Assembly: GCF_001083785.1 (NCBI RefSeq)
Contig: NZ_LAVL01000033.1
Location: 1 to 64,000 of the forward strand
DNA length: 64,000 bases
Direction: 5' to 3'
DNA from: Nonomuraea sp. SBT364
GTDB lineage: Bacteria > Actinomycetota > Actinomycetes > Streptosporangiales > Streptosporangiaceae
The translations under genes were made by a program, and so were the position numbers. The first letter of the stretch is position 1. Every line of letters starts with the position of its first letter. Below the pieces are notes generated by a model. It was given only the letters and a program-made list of their open reading frames with translations. It made no database searches and was not told the origin of the DNA. Of this stretch, positions 1-9,225 are shown piece after piece.

Positions 1-91
1 CATCGGAAGGCGTCGGGGACTGCCCGGCGGCAGCGCATCCCGCGCTCAGCACGAGCATGCCGCTGATGATCGCCAGGGTTCGCGTTGACAT
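1..91 (-). CDS. Lipoprotein, N-terminal fragment (cut by window edge)
   Basis: Only the first 30 codons are present. The ATG at 89-91 has a strong ribosome site (GAGGAGACGA on the minus strand) just upstream. The peptide starts M-S-T-R-T, runs through a hydrophobic stretch and reaches a lipobox L-S-A-G-C, with the lipidated Cys at residue 19, followed by a Ser/Pro/Gly-rich linker. This shows an exported, membrane-anchored lipoprotein. The functional domain lies outside the window, so no function can be given. Confidence 0.8.
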   Translation of the reverse strand, partial: MSTRTLAIISGMLVLSAGCAAAGQSPTPSD

Positions 92-432
92 TCGTCTCCT
101 CGACCTCAGAGAAGCGCCTGAGGGGTAGCGGATCGCTCCCCCCGTTCAGGAGGAGAGGCGGAAGTACGTCGGCGCCGTGCCGTAGCCCGGTCATCGAGGC
201 GATGCAGCGCAGGACAGCGGCGCACTGGCCGGCCGGACCCACCAGGTGGGTGCGGGGGAGGACCGCACCATGATCCCTGGTCGCGGTATATGGCCGGTAT
301 GTCGCGCAAGCGTTGCGCCTCACACGTGCCACGCGGGCGACACATCGATCAAGAATCGAGAAGCGTCAGTTCTTGCGGCACGGCTAGCGTCACAAACACC
401 TCACGCCGACGACGACCGGGAGAGTGACAGCG
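92..432. other. Intergenic region between divergent genes
   Basis: No convincing gene. It holds the 5' flank of the leftward lipoprotein gene and of the rightward DUF1801 gene. A small inverted repeat (CCTCAG at 104-109, CTGAGG at 118-123) lies just upstream of the lipoprotein start. The open frames here look like frame shadows: Arg/Pro-rich, with no ribosome site. Confidence 0.5.
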
Positions 433-885
433 ATGAGCGCGAAGAGCAAGGCAAGCACGGACGGCTTCTCCGAGGAAGAACGAGCTGCCATGAAGGGGCG
501 CGCCGCGGAACTGAAGAAGGAGGCGCACCGTGGTCGTGGCGACAAGGCGGCCGCCGAGGAACTCGACGTGCTGTCGAAGATCGCGGAGATGGAGCCGTCG
601 GACCGCGCGGTGGCCGAACGCCTCCACGCCATCGTCGCCACCAACGCCCCGCAGCTGTCGCCGAAGCTGTGGTACAGCCAGCCGGCCTACGCCAGAAATG
701 GCAAGGTTGTGTGCTTCTTCCGTAGCGGGCACCTGGACAAAGAGCCTTACTCCACCTTCAGCTTCACCGCCGAAGCCAACCTCGCCGACGACAGCGGCCT
801 GTGGTCCACCTCCTTCGCCGTTACCGAGCTGAGCGACGAAGCCGCAACGACGATCACCAACCTCGTCAGGAAGGCCGTGAGCTGA
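433..885 (+). CDS. DUF1801 (YdhG-like) domain protein
   Basis: 150 residues. The first ~55 residues are charged and helical (Lys/Glu/Ala-rich). The rest has the DUF1801 pattern: a helix, then L-S-P-K-L-W-Y-S-Q-P-A-Y, a strand with C-F-F, an F-S-F strand and a C-terminal helix. The family is small and cytosolic and of unknown biochemistry; its fold resembles iron-chaperone/frataxin-like proteins in some descriptions. I chose the ATG at 433 because GGGAG sits about ten bases upstream; the GTG at 424 would touch that site. No operon partner is evident. Confidence 0.8.
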   Translation: MSAKSKASTDGFSEEERAAMKGRAAELKKEAHRGRGDKAAAEELDVLSKIAEMEPSDRAVAERLHAIVATNAPQLSPKLWYSQPAYARNGKVVCFFRSGHLDKEPYSTFSFTAEANLADDSGLWSTSFAVTELSDEAATTITNLVRKAVS

Positions 886-1044
886 CGAACTCCCAGGCGC
901 CACGGGCCTCACCTGCTCACCTGCTCACCTGCGAGGGCGGACGTCCTAGTCCCAAGGTCGCGGTCAATACGGGCCCATCGGCGGATGCGCGCCCGGGGTG
1001 CCGGATCGATGATGGGAGCCATTCGAGCTGGCGGCAAAGGAGTC

Positions 1045-1782
1045 ATGCGGGTGGAACAGGTGGACTGGGTCGAGATCCCGGCCGGAAGGCTGCTCCGGGG
1101 CACGCCCGCCGAAGAGGTGGACGAGGTGGCGCGCCGCTACGCCGGCACCGGGGTTCCGGTGGAGTGGTACCGGAAGGAAGCCCCACGCACGGAGCTGTAC
1201 ATCCCGGCGTTCCGGATCGCCCGCACCCAGGTCACCGTCGGTCAGTGGACGCGGTTCGCGCAGGCCACCGGCGGGCCGGTGCCGCAGGCGCCGGCGGACC
1301 ACCCGGTCATCGGCGTCACGTGGAAGGACACGGCCGAGTACTGCCGGTGGCTGGGGCGGCGACTCGGCGGTCTCGGCGTACGCCTGCCCACCGAGGACGA
1401 GTGGGAGCGCGCCGCCCGGGGCGACGACGACCGGGAGTTCCCCTGGGGCGACGAGTACCGGACGGGCCTGGCCAATCTGGTGGATCTGGGCGTCGGCACC
1501 ACCACGCCGGTCGGTTCGTTCCCCGAGGGCGCCAGCCCGTACGGCGTGCTGGACATGGCGGGCAACGCCGACGAGTGGACCTCCACCCTCTACGCCCCCT
1601 ACCCGGGAGCTCCCACGGAGGTGCCCAGCAGCGAGGACTGGGCCTTCGACCCGCACATCAGCCGGGGCGGCGCCTTCCGCCACGACCGGGACCTGGCCCG
1701 GTGCGCCCGCCGGCACGGCGCCTACGAGCGGGACCTGGCGGCGATCGGCATGGGCTTTCGCGTGGCGGCTCCCTCGGGCTGA
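1045..1782 (+). CDS. SUMF1/formylglycine-generating-enzyme-fold protein, catalytic Cys pair absent
   Basis: 245 residues of the FGE-sulfatase (SUMF1) fold. Family landmarks are the opening W-V-E-I-P-A-G, a middle R-L-P-T-E-D-E-W-E, F-P-W-G near residue 135, G-N-A-D-E-W near residue 173 and the closing R-G-G-A-F then G-F-R-V. True formylglycine-generating enzymes carry two copper-binding cysteines in the segment after R-G-G-S. Here that segment has a single Cys (R-C-A-R-R), so sulfatase maturation is unlikely; other members act in ergothioneine-type or unknown chemistry. The start has an AAAGGAG site four bases upstream. No sulfatase gene lies nearby. Confidence 0.85.
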   Translation: MRVEQVDWVEIPAGRLLRGTPAEEVDEVARRYAGTGVPVEWYRKEAPRTELYIPAFRIARTQVTVGQWTRFAQATGGPVPQAPADHPVIGVTWKDTAEYCRWLGRRLGGLGVRLPTEDEWERAARGDDDREFPWGDEYRTGLANLVDLGVGTTTPVGSFPEGASPYGVLDMAGNADEWTSTLYAPYPGAPTEVPSSEDWAFDPHISRGGAFRHDRDLARCARRHGAYERDLAAIGMGFRVAAPSG

Positions 1783-1980
1783 GCGAGGACAGGGAGGGGC
1801 CGCGCCATCCCCGTGATCGTGCTCTTCTCGATGGGCCTGCGGCACCGGTGGAGTCGCGTACTCAAGTGCCGCGAGTTGTCGTCGCCGAGCCCGGTGGTGA
1901 CGTTCCGAACTCCGGGAGGATTGGCGGGTTCGGTGGCGGAATCCGCGGAAGACGTTGTCCGGGGCCGACTCGCCGCGTCT

Positions 1981-2820
1981 TCACCCCTGTTCCGGCCGGG
2001 GACGGACGACGGCGACCGGGCAGGTCGCCTGATGCAGCACCGTACGGCTCACGGATCCCAGTATGGCGGAGGCGAACCCGCCCAGACCGCGCGTGCCCAC
2101 GACCGCCAGATCGGCCGTCTGCCCGGCTTTGATGAGCGCCTCCGCCGGATGACCGACGACCTGCTCGCCGACGATCTCGACGTCCGGGTACTTCTCACGC
2201 CATGCCGCCAGCCGTTCCGCCGCCATGCGGAGCTCCTGCTCGGAGGATTTCTCCAGCATCGCGCAGTAGGCCACCGGGAGCGACGGCGTGACCGCCATCT
2301 GCCAGGCGTACGTGACCTGCAACGGCACGCCCCGGGCCCGGGCCTGCTCCGCGGCGTAGGCCAGGGCGACCTCGGCACACCGGGAGCCGTCGTCGCCGAC
2401 GACGACCCGGCCGTGCTGTGCGCCCGAGGAGCCGCGTACGATCACCACCGGGCAGGCGGCGTGGCCGGCGACGCCCACGCTCACCGAACCGATCAGCAGC
2501 CCCTTGAACCCGCCGAGCCCCCGGCTGCCCAGCACCACGCAGTCCGCGGTGACCGACTCGCCGACGAAGGCATCGATCACACTTCCGGTCGGCAGCTCGG
2601 TGGTCACCTGGAGGTCGCCCGCCGACCGGCCCACGCGCTCGCGTGCGGCCTCCAGGGTCTCGGCGCAGTAGTCCGTCACCTCGGGGCCCAGCAACGACTG
2701 CTCGCACACGTGCACGAGCCGCAGGCCCAGCCCCCGCCGCCGCGCGTCCGCGGCCGCCCATTCCAGCGCCTCCTCCGACGACGCGGAGCCGTCCACGCCG
2801 ACCACCACAGATCTGACCAT
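1981..2820 (-). CDS. Tandem universal stress protein (UspA family)
   Basis: 279 residues with two UspA domains, about 1-137 and 147-279. Each begins with the V-V-V-G-V/D-D-G-S strand and Asp and ends with the ATP-binding loop (G-L-G-G-F near a later G-S-V-S), so both halves look able to bind ATP. Such proteins are cytosolic and often induced by hypoxia or stationary phase. The ATG at 2818-2820 is preceded by GGGGGAGG. It runs opposite to the GH15 operon, with a ~390 bp divergent gap between them. Confidence 0.92.
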   Translation of the reverse strand: MVRSVVVGVDGSASSEEALEWAAADARRRGLGLRLVHVCEQSLLGPEVTDYCAETLEAARERVGRSAGDLQVTTELPTGSVIDAFVGESVTADCVVLGSRGLGGFKGLLIGSVSVGVAGHAACPVVIVRGSSGAQHGRVVVGDDGSRCAEVALAYAAEQARARGVPLQVTYAWQMAVTPSLPVAYCAMLEKSSEQELRMAAERLAAWREKYPDVEIVGEQVVGHPAEALIKAGQTADLAVVGTRGLGGFASAILGSVSRTVLHQATCPVAVVRPRPEQG

Positions 2821-3211
2821 CACGCAACCTCCCCCTCTTCCTCGGTCCCATACCCGGGTGACCGTGCGTGACATCACCTGGCGCGGGCCGGCGAGGGTGA
2901 ATCCGTGAACGGCCGGACTAACGCGGCTCCGGCTAGATATTCGTCAAAGAATTCATTGATTTCCCGGCCGCCGGCCCGCTGGAATCCGGCGTTAAGCGTT
3001 CCTCCGGCAGGGGTAGGCACGTCAACAGCCGAAAAGCGGGTCCGGGGGCGACGTGAAAGCATTTGTGATGAAGGAGATCGGGCACGTCGTGTCCTTTCCG
3101 ATCGAGCGGCCGGCGGGCGAACGACGCCGGCGCCAATCGCGAAGCCGGCGGACGTCGTGAGATAGCGATCACCTTCTAGGGCGCTGGAGCCCATCGGGAA
3201 AGAGTTCGGCA
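2821..3211. other. Divergent intergenic region (Usp / GH15 operon)
   Basis: Holds the promoters of the leftward Usp gene and the rightward GH15-zwf operon. It is locally less GC-rich around 2938-2960 (tagatattcgtcaaag). It also contains the decayed dehydrogenase start described separately. No clear operator was seen. Confidence 0.45.
3053..3160 (+). pseudogene. Possible remnant of a zinc alcohol dehydrogenase N-terminus
   Basis: A 35-codon frame from the GTG at 3053 reads V-K-A-F-V-M-K-E-I-G-H-V, which resembles the start of medium-chain alcohol dehydrogenases (M-K-A-F-V-M...G-x-V). It then turns Arg-rich and stops. A neighbouring frame continues with A-N-D-A, as expected downstream if a base were lost. 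No catalytic residues remain. This is an interpretation from a short similarity and could be chance. Confidence 0.3.
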
Positions 3212-5041
3212 ATGCTTGATACCGACCCGCCCTTCCGCCCGGTCCGCCGCGAGGACGGCTATCTGCCGTTGGAGGACCTGGGCCTCGTCGGCGACGGCGA
3301 CACGGCGGCGCTGGTGGGCCTGGACGGGTCGATCGCGTGGCTGTGCCTTCCGCGCTTCGACAGCGAACCGCTGGTGTGCGGTCTGCTGGACCACGCCCGG
3401 GGCGGGCATTTCACGCTCACCGCGGACGACCTGCTGGAGGCGCGCCAGTTCTACGAGCCCGACACCGCCGTGCTGGTGACCGAGCTGCGCGCCCGGGCCG
3501 GTCTGGTCAGGATCACCGACGCGCTGGCCCTGCGCTCCGGGGCCGACCTCAGCGACGACGCGGGGGCGGGCCGGGCCGAGCTCGTCCGTTCCGCCGTGGT
3601 CGTGAGCGGGAGCGTGCGCCTGCGGGCGGAGCTGGAGCCGCGTGGCGGCGGACAGGCCCGGGCGCTCGGCAGCGGCCTGGAAGTGCGGGCTCTGCGACGG
3701 CCCGACCTGCGCCTGCACCTGCGGTCCAACCGGCCGCTGACCGGGTTGCGCACCGTGCACGACCTGGAGCAGGGCGACCGGCTCGACCTGGTGCTGTCCT
3801 GGGGGCGCATCCACCGTCACCACCGGTTCGCCCCCGAGACGATGCTGCGGGAGACCGCCGACGCGTGGCGCCGCTGGATGACGAAGTGCGGCTACGACGG
3901 CCCGCAGGCGGCGCTGGTCCGGCGCTCCGTGATCACTCTGAAGCTGTGCGACGACTGGGTGAACGGGTCCCTGGTCGCGGCTCCGACCTCGTCGCTGCCG
4001 GCCCCGATCGGCGGGGTGCGCAACTGGGACTACCGCTACACCTGGATCCGGGACGCCGCCTACGCCGTGTTCGCGCTGCGCCGCGTCGGGTTCGGCGAGG
4101 AGGCCGACGCCTTCCTCGGCTGGGTCCTGGACGCCTTCGAGCAGAGCCGCAGCCCGCGGATCATGTACACGCTGCTGGGCGACGCCGTACCCGAGGAGAT
4201 CCAGGACACCGGCCTGGAAGGCTACCGGGGGTCGGCCCCCGTGCGGTGGGGCAACGGCGCGGCTGACCAGCGACAGCACGACGTGTACGGCGAGGTGCTG
4301 GACTGTGCCGACCAGTGGCTGCGCCCCGGCCGCGAGGTCCAGCCCGCGCTGTGGTCCGGCCTGGCGGAGCTGGCCGAGGCCGCCGCGAGCACGTGGCGGC
4401 AGCCGGACCAGGGCATCTGGGAAGTACGCAGCGAAGGCAGGGTCTTCACCTACTCGGCGGGCATGTGCCAGGTCGCCCTCGACCGGGCAGCCGCGATCGG
4501 CGAACGCCTCGGCATGCCCGGACAGATCGCCGCATGGCGCCGCGAGGCCGACAAGCTGCGCCGGATCATCCTCGACGAGTCCTGGGACGAGAAGACCCAA
4601 TGCCTGAGCGAGCATCTCGACGGCGGCGGCAGCCTCGACGCCAGCCTGCTCGCGCTCCCGCTGCGGAAGGTCGTCCCGGCCGGCCACCCGCGCATGGCGG
4701 CCACGATCGCGGCGATCGCCGAACGCCTGTCGGCCGGTGACGGCCTGCTCTACCGCTACCTGCACGAGCACTCGCCCGACGGCCTGCCCGGCGACGAGGG
4801 GGCCTTCCTGCTGTGCAGCTTCTGGCTGGTCGACAACCTGATCCTGCTGGGCGAGCTGGAACGGGCCGAGGACCTATACACGTCGCTGTGCGCCCGGGCG
4901 AGCCCGCTCGGCCTGCTGCCGGAGCAGATCGATCCGTCGACGGGCACGTTCATGGGCAACTTCCCCCAGGCGTTCAGCCACATCGGAGTCATCGCCAGCG
5001 GCGTCAACCTCGCCCGGGCGAAAGCGGGGGGCACAGCGTGA
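3212..5041 (+). CDS. Glycoside hydrolase family 15 protein (trehalase/glucoamylase-like)
   Basis: 609 residues, the usual size of the cytosolic bacterial GH15 group that includes mycobacterial trehalase. It has an N-terminal beta-sandwich (to about residue 260), then an (alpha/alpha)6 barrel. Landmarks are N-W-D-Y-R-Y-T-W-I-R-D near 270, the segment E-E-I...G-L-E-G-Y with the likely general acid, G-N-G-A-x-x-Q and the late D-E-G-A-F motif with the likely catalytic base. It would release glucose from trehalose or alpha-glucans. It is the first gene of a four-gene operon; its stop overlaps the zwf start by four bases. The ribosome site (GGGAAAGAG) is weak. There is no signal peptide. Confidence 0.88.
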   Translation: MLDTDPPFRPVRREDGYLPLEDLGLVGDGDTAALVGLDGSIAWLCLPRFDSEPLVCGLLDHARGGHFTLTADDLLEARQFYEPDTAVLVTELRARAGLVRITDALALRSGADLSDDAGAGRAELVRSAVVVSGSVRLRAELEPRGGGQARALGSGLEVRALRRPDLRLHLRSNRPLTGLRTVHDLEQGDRLDLVLSWGRIHRHHRFAPETMLRETADAWRRWMTKCGYDGPQAALVRRSVITLKLCDDWVNGSLVAAPTSSLPAPIGGVRNWDYRYTWIRDAAYAVFALRRVGFGEEADAFLGWVLDAFEQSRSPRIMYTLLGDAVPEEIQDTGLEGYRGSAPVRWGNGAADQRQHDVYGEVLDCADQWLRPGREVQPALWSGLAELAEAAASTWRQPDQGIWEVRSEGRVFTYSAGMCQVALDRAAAIGERLGMPGQIAAWRREADKLRRIILDESWDEKTQCLSEHLDGGGSLDASLLALPLRKVVPAGHPRMAATIAAIAERLSAGDGLLYRYLHEHSPDGLPGDEGAFLLCSFWLVDNLILLGELERAEDLYTSLCARASPLGLLPEQIDPSTGTFMGNFPQAFSHIGVIASGVNLARAKAGGTA

Positions 5042-6390
5042 TCAACCGGCTCATCGTCCTCGGCGCGACCGGCGATCTCAACGCCCGCTACCTGATGCCG
5101 GCCCTGGCCGCCCTGCGCGCGGCCGGGCACCTCGCCGACGGGTTCGCACCCGTCTGCGCCGACCGGGGGGACCGGACCGAGGAGGAGTTCCGCCGCTGGG
5201 TGTCCGACCAGCTCGACCGGCACGCCGCGACGGAGCCCGCCGAGGCGAGGCAGGCGATCGCCGGCTCCGTCCGCTACCGGCGGGCGGACGCCACCGACGC
5301 CGACGACATCGCCGCGCTGGTGGGCGGCGGCGAGCCCGTCGCCGTCTACCTCGCCCTCCCGCCCGCGATCTTCCCCGGCGTGGTCGCCGCCCTCGGCGCC
5401 GCGAACCTGCCGCCGGGCAGCCGGATCGTGCTGGAGAAGCCGTTCGGCGAGGACCTAGGCAGCGCGGTGGAGCTCAACCGGCTGCTGGCCGGAATCGTGC
5501 CCGAGCAGGCGGTGTTCCGCGTCGACCACTTCCTGGCCATGACGACCGTCCAGAACGTGCTCGGCAGCCGTCTGGCCAACCGCGTCCTGGAGCCCATCTG
5601 GAACAGCGCGCACATCTCCGAGGTGGACATCGTCTGGGACGAGACCCTCGCCCTGGAGGGCCGGGCGGGCTACTACGACGGCGTCGGGGCGCTGAAGGAC
5701 ATGGTGCAGAACCACCTGCTCCAGGTGCTGTGCCTGGTGGCCATGGAACCGCCGCTCAGCCTCGGCGAGCGCGACCTGCGTGACCGGAAGATCGACGTGC
5801 TGCGCTCGGTGCGCCCGCTGACGGACGACGACGTCGTACGGCGCACCCGCCGCGGCCGCTACCTGGCCGGTCGCATCGGAGATCGTGACGTTCCCGCGTA
5901 CGCCGATGAGGAGGGCGTGGACCCGCGTCGCCGTACCGAGACCTTCGCCGAGGTGGAGTTGGAGCTCGAAAGCTGGCGCTGGTCCGGCACCACGTTCCGG
6001 CTCCGCAGCGGTAAGGCGCTCGGCCAGGACCGCAAGGAGGTCGCCGTGCGGTTCCGGCCCGTGCCGCACCTGCCGTCCGGCTTCGACGAGGAGGCCGTCC
6101 CCAACGTGCTGCGGTTCGGGCTGGAGCCGGAGAGCATGAGCCTGGCGCTGACCGGCATCGGCGCCGGCACGCGCGATCTCGCCCCGCTCACGCTCGCCGC
6201 GCGACCGGCTCCTCCCGAGCTGCCCGCCTACGGCCGGCTGCTGCTGGACGTGCTGCAGGGGAACGCCGCCCTGTCCATCCGAGGTGACGAGGCCGAGGAG
6301 TCCTGGCGGGTCCTCGCGCCGGTGATGTCGGCCTGGTCCAGGGACGCGGTGCCGCTGGCCGAGTACCCGGCCGGATCGGAGGGGCTCTGA
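5038..6390 (+). CDS. zwf: Glucose-6-phosphate dehydrogenase
   Basis: 450 residues. It oxidises glucose 6-phosphate to 6-phosphogluconolactone with NAD(P)+, the entry to the pentose phosphate and Entner-Doudoroff routes. Seen in sequence: the N-terminal nucleotide loop G-A-T-G-D-L, the substrate-side E-K-P-F-G near residue 133, and the active-site F-R-V-D-H-F-L near residue 160, where the His is catalytic. It is slightly shorter than typical (~490-510). The GTG start overlaps the GH15 stop (GTGA), so translation is probably coupled. No lactonase or OpcA gene follows, which suggests an accessory rather than housekeeping copy. Confidence 0.93.
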   Translation: MINRLIVLGATGDLNARYLMPALAALRAAGHLADGFAPVCADRGDRTEEEFRRWVSDQLDRHAATEPAEARQAIAGSVRYRRADATDADDIAALVGGGEPVAVYLALPPAIFPGVVAALGAANLPPGSRIVLEKPFGEDLGSAVELNRLLAGIVPEQAVFRVDHFLAMTTVQNVLGSRLANRVLEPIWNSAHISEVDIVWDETLALEGRAGYYDGVGALKDMVQNHLLQVLCLVAMEPPLSLGERDLRDRKIDVLRSVRPLTDDDVVRRTRRGRYLAGRIGDRDVPAYADEEGVDPRRRTETFAEVELELESWRWSGTTFRLRSGKALGQDRKEVAVRFRPVPHLPSGFDEEAVPNVLRFGLEPESMSLALTGIGAGTRDLAPLTLAARPAPPELPAYGRLLLDVLQGNAALSIRGDEAEESWRVLAPVMSAWSRDAVPLAEYPAGSEGL

Positions 6391-8147
6391 TGCCGGCCGA
6401 AGGCGGCCTGCGCAGCCAGGCCTGGTGGGACAACGCGGGCAACCCGGAGATGACGGCTCTCTATCTCGAACGCTTCCTCAACTTCGGGCTGACCCCGGGG
6501 GAGCTCCAGTCCGGCCGGCCGGTCATCGGCATCGCCCAGACGGGCAGCGACCTCGTTCCGTGCAACCGCCACCACCTCGCCCTGGCCGACCGGGTCAGGG
6601 ACGGCATCCGCGACGGCGGCGGCATCCCGCTCGAGTTTCCCGTCCATCCGCTGCAGGAGACCGGCAAGCGCCCGACCGCCGCGCTGGATCGCAACCTCGC
6701 CTACCTGGGGCTGGTCGAGGTGCTCTACGGCTACCCCCTCGACGGGGTCGTACTGACAACAGGCTGCGACAAGACCACCCCAGCGTGCCTGGCCGCGGCG
6801 GCGACGGTGAACATCCCGGCGATCGTGCTGTCCGGCGGGCCGATGATCAACGGCTATCACCAGGGTCAGCGGATGGCCGCATCGGGCTCGGGGCTGGTGA
6901 TCTGGCAGTCGAAGCGGCTGCTGGCCACCGGGGAGATCGACTACGCCGAGTTCTCGGCGCGCGTGGCCGCCTCGGCGCCCAGCGTCGGCCACTGCAACAC
7001 GATGGGCACCGCGCTGTCGATGAACTGCCTGGCCGAGGCTCTGGGCATGTCCCTGCCGTGCTGCGCGGCGATCCCGGCCCCCTACCGGCGGCGGGCGCAG
7101 ATGGCCTACGACACGGGCCGCCGTGCGGTGGATCTCGTACGCGAGGACCTCACCCCGCGCAAGATCATGACGATGCGGGCCTTCGAGAACGCGATCGTGG
7201 TCGCCTCGGCCATCGCCGCCTCCACCAATGTGCCCATTCACATCAACGCGATAGCGCGGCACGTCGGGGTACCGCTGACCATCCAGGACTGGCAGCGCGT
7301 CGGAGGCGACATCCCGGTGCTGGCGAACGTCGCGCCCGCCGGTGAGTTCCTCGGCGAGGACTTCTACCGCGCCGGCGGCCTGCCCGCGCTCATGCGGTCA
7401 CTGCTGGACGCCGGACGCCTGCACGGCGACGCCGTGACCGTCTCCGGCCGGACCGTGGCCGAGAACCTGGCCGACGCCCCGCCCGCCGACCCGGAGGTCA
7501 TCCGGCCCTTCGCCGAGCCTCTGGCCCCGCGCGGCGGGCTGCTCATCATGACGGGCAACCTGTTCGGCTCCGCGGTGATGAAGACCTCGGTGCTCGGGGA
7601 CGACCTCCGCACGGTGTCCGAGTATCGCGCCGTCGTCTTCGACGGGCCCGAGGACTACCACGCCCGCATCGACGATCCCGGCCTGGAACTGGACGAGAGC
7701 TGCATCCTCGTCATCCGCTACACCGGGCCGATCGGCTATCCGGGCTCCGCCGAGGTGGTGAACATGGAGGTCCCCGCCGCGCTGATCCGGCGGGGCGTCA
7801 CCACGTTGCCCACGCTCGGGGACGGCCGCCAGAGCGGCACCTCCGACGCTCCGTCCATCCTCAACGCCAGCCCCGAGGCCGCGGCCGGCGGCAACCTCGC
7901 CATCCTGCGCACCGGCGACCGCATCCGCATCGACCTGGACGGCGCCCGGGTCGACGTCCTGCTGACCGACGAGGAGATCGCCGAGCGCTGGGCCCGCCAC
8001 ACGCCCCCGGTGCTCGACAACCAGACGCCGTGGCAGGAGATCTACCGCGCCACGGTCGGGCAGCTCGACGGCGGAGGCTGCCTGGAGCTCGCCCTGCGCT
8101 ATCAGGACATCGTCCACACCAAGGGGATCCCTCGTGACTCGCACTGA
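6390..8147 (+). CDS. IlvD/Edd-family dehydratase, D-xylonate dehydratase-like
   Basis: 585 residues. The IlvD/Edd family removes water from sugar acids or dihydroxy acids using an iron-sulfur cluster. The three ligand cysteines are in place: C58 (V-P-C-N-R-H-H), C126 (G-C-D-K-T-T-P) and C202 (G-H-C-N-T-M-G). The opening [11 protein letters not shown] and closing H-T-K-G-I-P-R-D pattern match the pentonate dehydratase branch (Caulobacter XylD type) better than 6-phosphogluconate dehydratase. Its ATG shares one base with the zwf stop. The substrate is therefore probably a free aldonic acid such as xylonate, arabonate or gluconate; the branch is my inference from remembered family sequences. Confidence 0.9.
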   Translation: MPAEGGLRSQAWWDNAGNPEMTALYLERFLNFGLTPGELQSGRPVIGIAQTGSDLVPCNRHHLALADRVRDGIRDGGGIPLEFPVHPLQETGKRPTAALDRNLAYLGLVEVLYGYPLDGVVLTTGCDKTTPACLAAAATVNIPAIVLSGGPMINGYHQGQRMAASGSGLVIWQSKRLLATGEIDYAEFSARVAASAPSVGHCNTMGTALSMNCLAEALGMSLPCCAAIPAPYRRRAQMAYDTGRRAVDLVREDLTPRKIMTMRAFENAIVVASAIAASTNVPIHINAIARHVGVPLTIQDWQRVGGDIPVLANVAPAGEFLGEDFYRAGGLPALMRSLLDAGRLHGDAVTVSGRTVAENLADAPPADPEVIRPFAEPLAPRGGLLIMTGNLFGSAVMKTSVLGDDLRTVSEYRAVVFDGPEDYHARIDDPGLELDESCILVIRYTGPIGYPGSAEVVNMEVPAALIRRGVTTLPTLGDGRQSGTSDAPSILNASPEAAAGGNLAILRTGDRIRIDLDGARVDVLLTDEEIAERWARHTPPVLDNQTPWQEIYRATVGQLDGGGCLELALRYQDIVHTKGIPRDSH

Positions 8148-9138
8148 CAGCAGAGGCACCATCATGATCGCCGACTCGGACTTCGGCGACGTGGACATCG
8201 AACGCGCGATCGTCGAGGGCGCCGGGTTCGAGCTTCTCGCCGCGCAGTGCAAGAGCGAGGACGAGGTGATCGAGAAAGGCCGCGACGTCGACGGCGTGCT
8301 GACCCAGTACACCCGGATCGGGGCCCGCGCCGTCGACGCGTTCACCCGCTGCCGGGTGATCGCCCGCTACGGCACCGGCGTGGACATCGTCGACGTCGAC
8401 GCCGCGACCCGGCGGGGCATCCAGGTCACGAACGCGCCGAACGACTGGTGCGCCGAAGAGGTCGCCGACCACGCCGTCGCGCTCTGGCTCGCCGCCGCCC
8501 GCAAGATCTGCGTGTACGACCGGGCGACCCGCCAGGGCGCATGGCAGTGGCAGAGCGGGGAGCCGATCCGGCGGCTGCGGGGAGGGGTGTTCGGGCTGAT
8601 GTCCTTCGGCGCCATCGCCCAGCTCGTCGCCGAACGCGCCAGGGCGTTCGGGGTCGAGGTCTGGGCGCACGACCCGTTCGTCGACGAGGCCGAGATCCGG
8701 TCACGCAAGGTGCGGCCGGTGTCGTTCGACCAGCTCGTGGAAGGCGCCGACTACCTCGTGATCCAGGCGCCGCTCACCCCCGGGACACACCACGCCTTCG
8801 ACCGTACGACGCTCCGCAGGATGAAGCCGACCGCCGTGCTCGTCAACACCGCTCGCGGCCCGATCGTCGAGGACGCGGCGCTCCACGAGGCGCTCACCGA
8901 GGGATGGATCGCCGGCGCCGCACTGGACGACCTGGAGGAGGAGCCGGCCAAACAGCGCGACTGGCGGCCCGGCAACCCCCTGTTCACGCTGCCCAACGTG
9001 ATCATCACGCCGCACGCCGCCTACTACTCCGAGCAGGCCGTCACCACGGTGCGGCGCTACGCAGCGGAAGAGGCCGTGCGAGTCCTGACCGGCCAGGGCG
9101 CCCGCAGCCCGGTCAACGACGTGCCGGCCCGAGGTTGA
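8134..9138 (+). CDS. D-2-hydroxyacid dehydrogenase family protein with altered NAD loop
   Basis: 334 residues, D-isomer-specific 2-hydroxyacid dehydrogenase (phosphoglycerate dehydrogenase/CtBP-like). The catalytic triad is present: R241 in N-T-A-R-G, a Glu in the D-D-L-E-E-E stretch near 270 and H294 in T-P-H-A. The Rossmann loop reads G154-L-M-S157-F-G159-A-I-A162, so two of the usual glycines of G-x-x-G-x-G-x-x-G are Ser and Ala. That may weaken NAD binding or change cofactor. It overlaps the dehydratase by 14 bases and ends the operon. Likely role: reducing a 2-keto acid made by the dehydratase, or the reverse. Confidence 0.87.
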   Translation: MTRTDSRGTIMIADSDFGDVDIERAIVEGAGFELLAAQCKSEDEVIEKGRDVDGVLTQYTRIGARAVDAFTRCRVIARYGTGVDIVDVDAATRRGIQVTNAPNDWCAEEVADHAVALWLAAARKICVYDRATRQGAWQWQSGEPIRRLRGGVFGLMSFGAIAQLVAERARAFGVEVWAHDPFVDEAEIRSRKVRPVSFDQLVEGADYLVIQAPLTPGTHHAFDRTTLRRMKPTAVLVNTARGPIVEDAALHEALTEGWIAGAALDDLEEEPAKQRDWRPGNPLFTLPNVIITPHAAYYSEQAVTTVRRYAAEEAVRVLTGQGARSPVNDVPARG

Positions 9139-9225
9139 CCCGCATCACCGCCTGGTTGTCTCCGCCGATCACGTGAAGCGGAAGCACGCCGCAGGTCCAG
9201 CGGCTCTGCCGGTGGTTGGCGCAGA

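Noticed and set aside
2874-3212. 112-codon minus-strand ORF in the Usp/GH15 gap
   Set aside because: No ribosome site, no domain similarity, Arg/Ser/Pro-rich; overlaps the GH15 start region.
3176-4771. Long minus-strand open frame opposite the GH15 gene
   Set aside because: Shadow frame of a high-GC gene: Gln/Arg/Val-rich with no domain pattern, while the plus strand has clear GH15 motifs.
6390-8147. Assignment as 6-phosphogluconate dehydratase (Edd) because of the adjacent zwf
   Set aside because: The N-terminal and C-terminal motifs fit the pentonate/xylonate dehydratase branch better; the neighbour alone is weak evidence.
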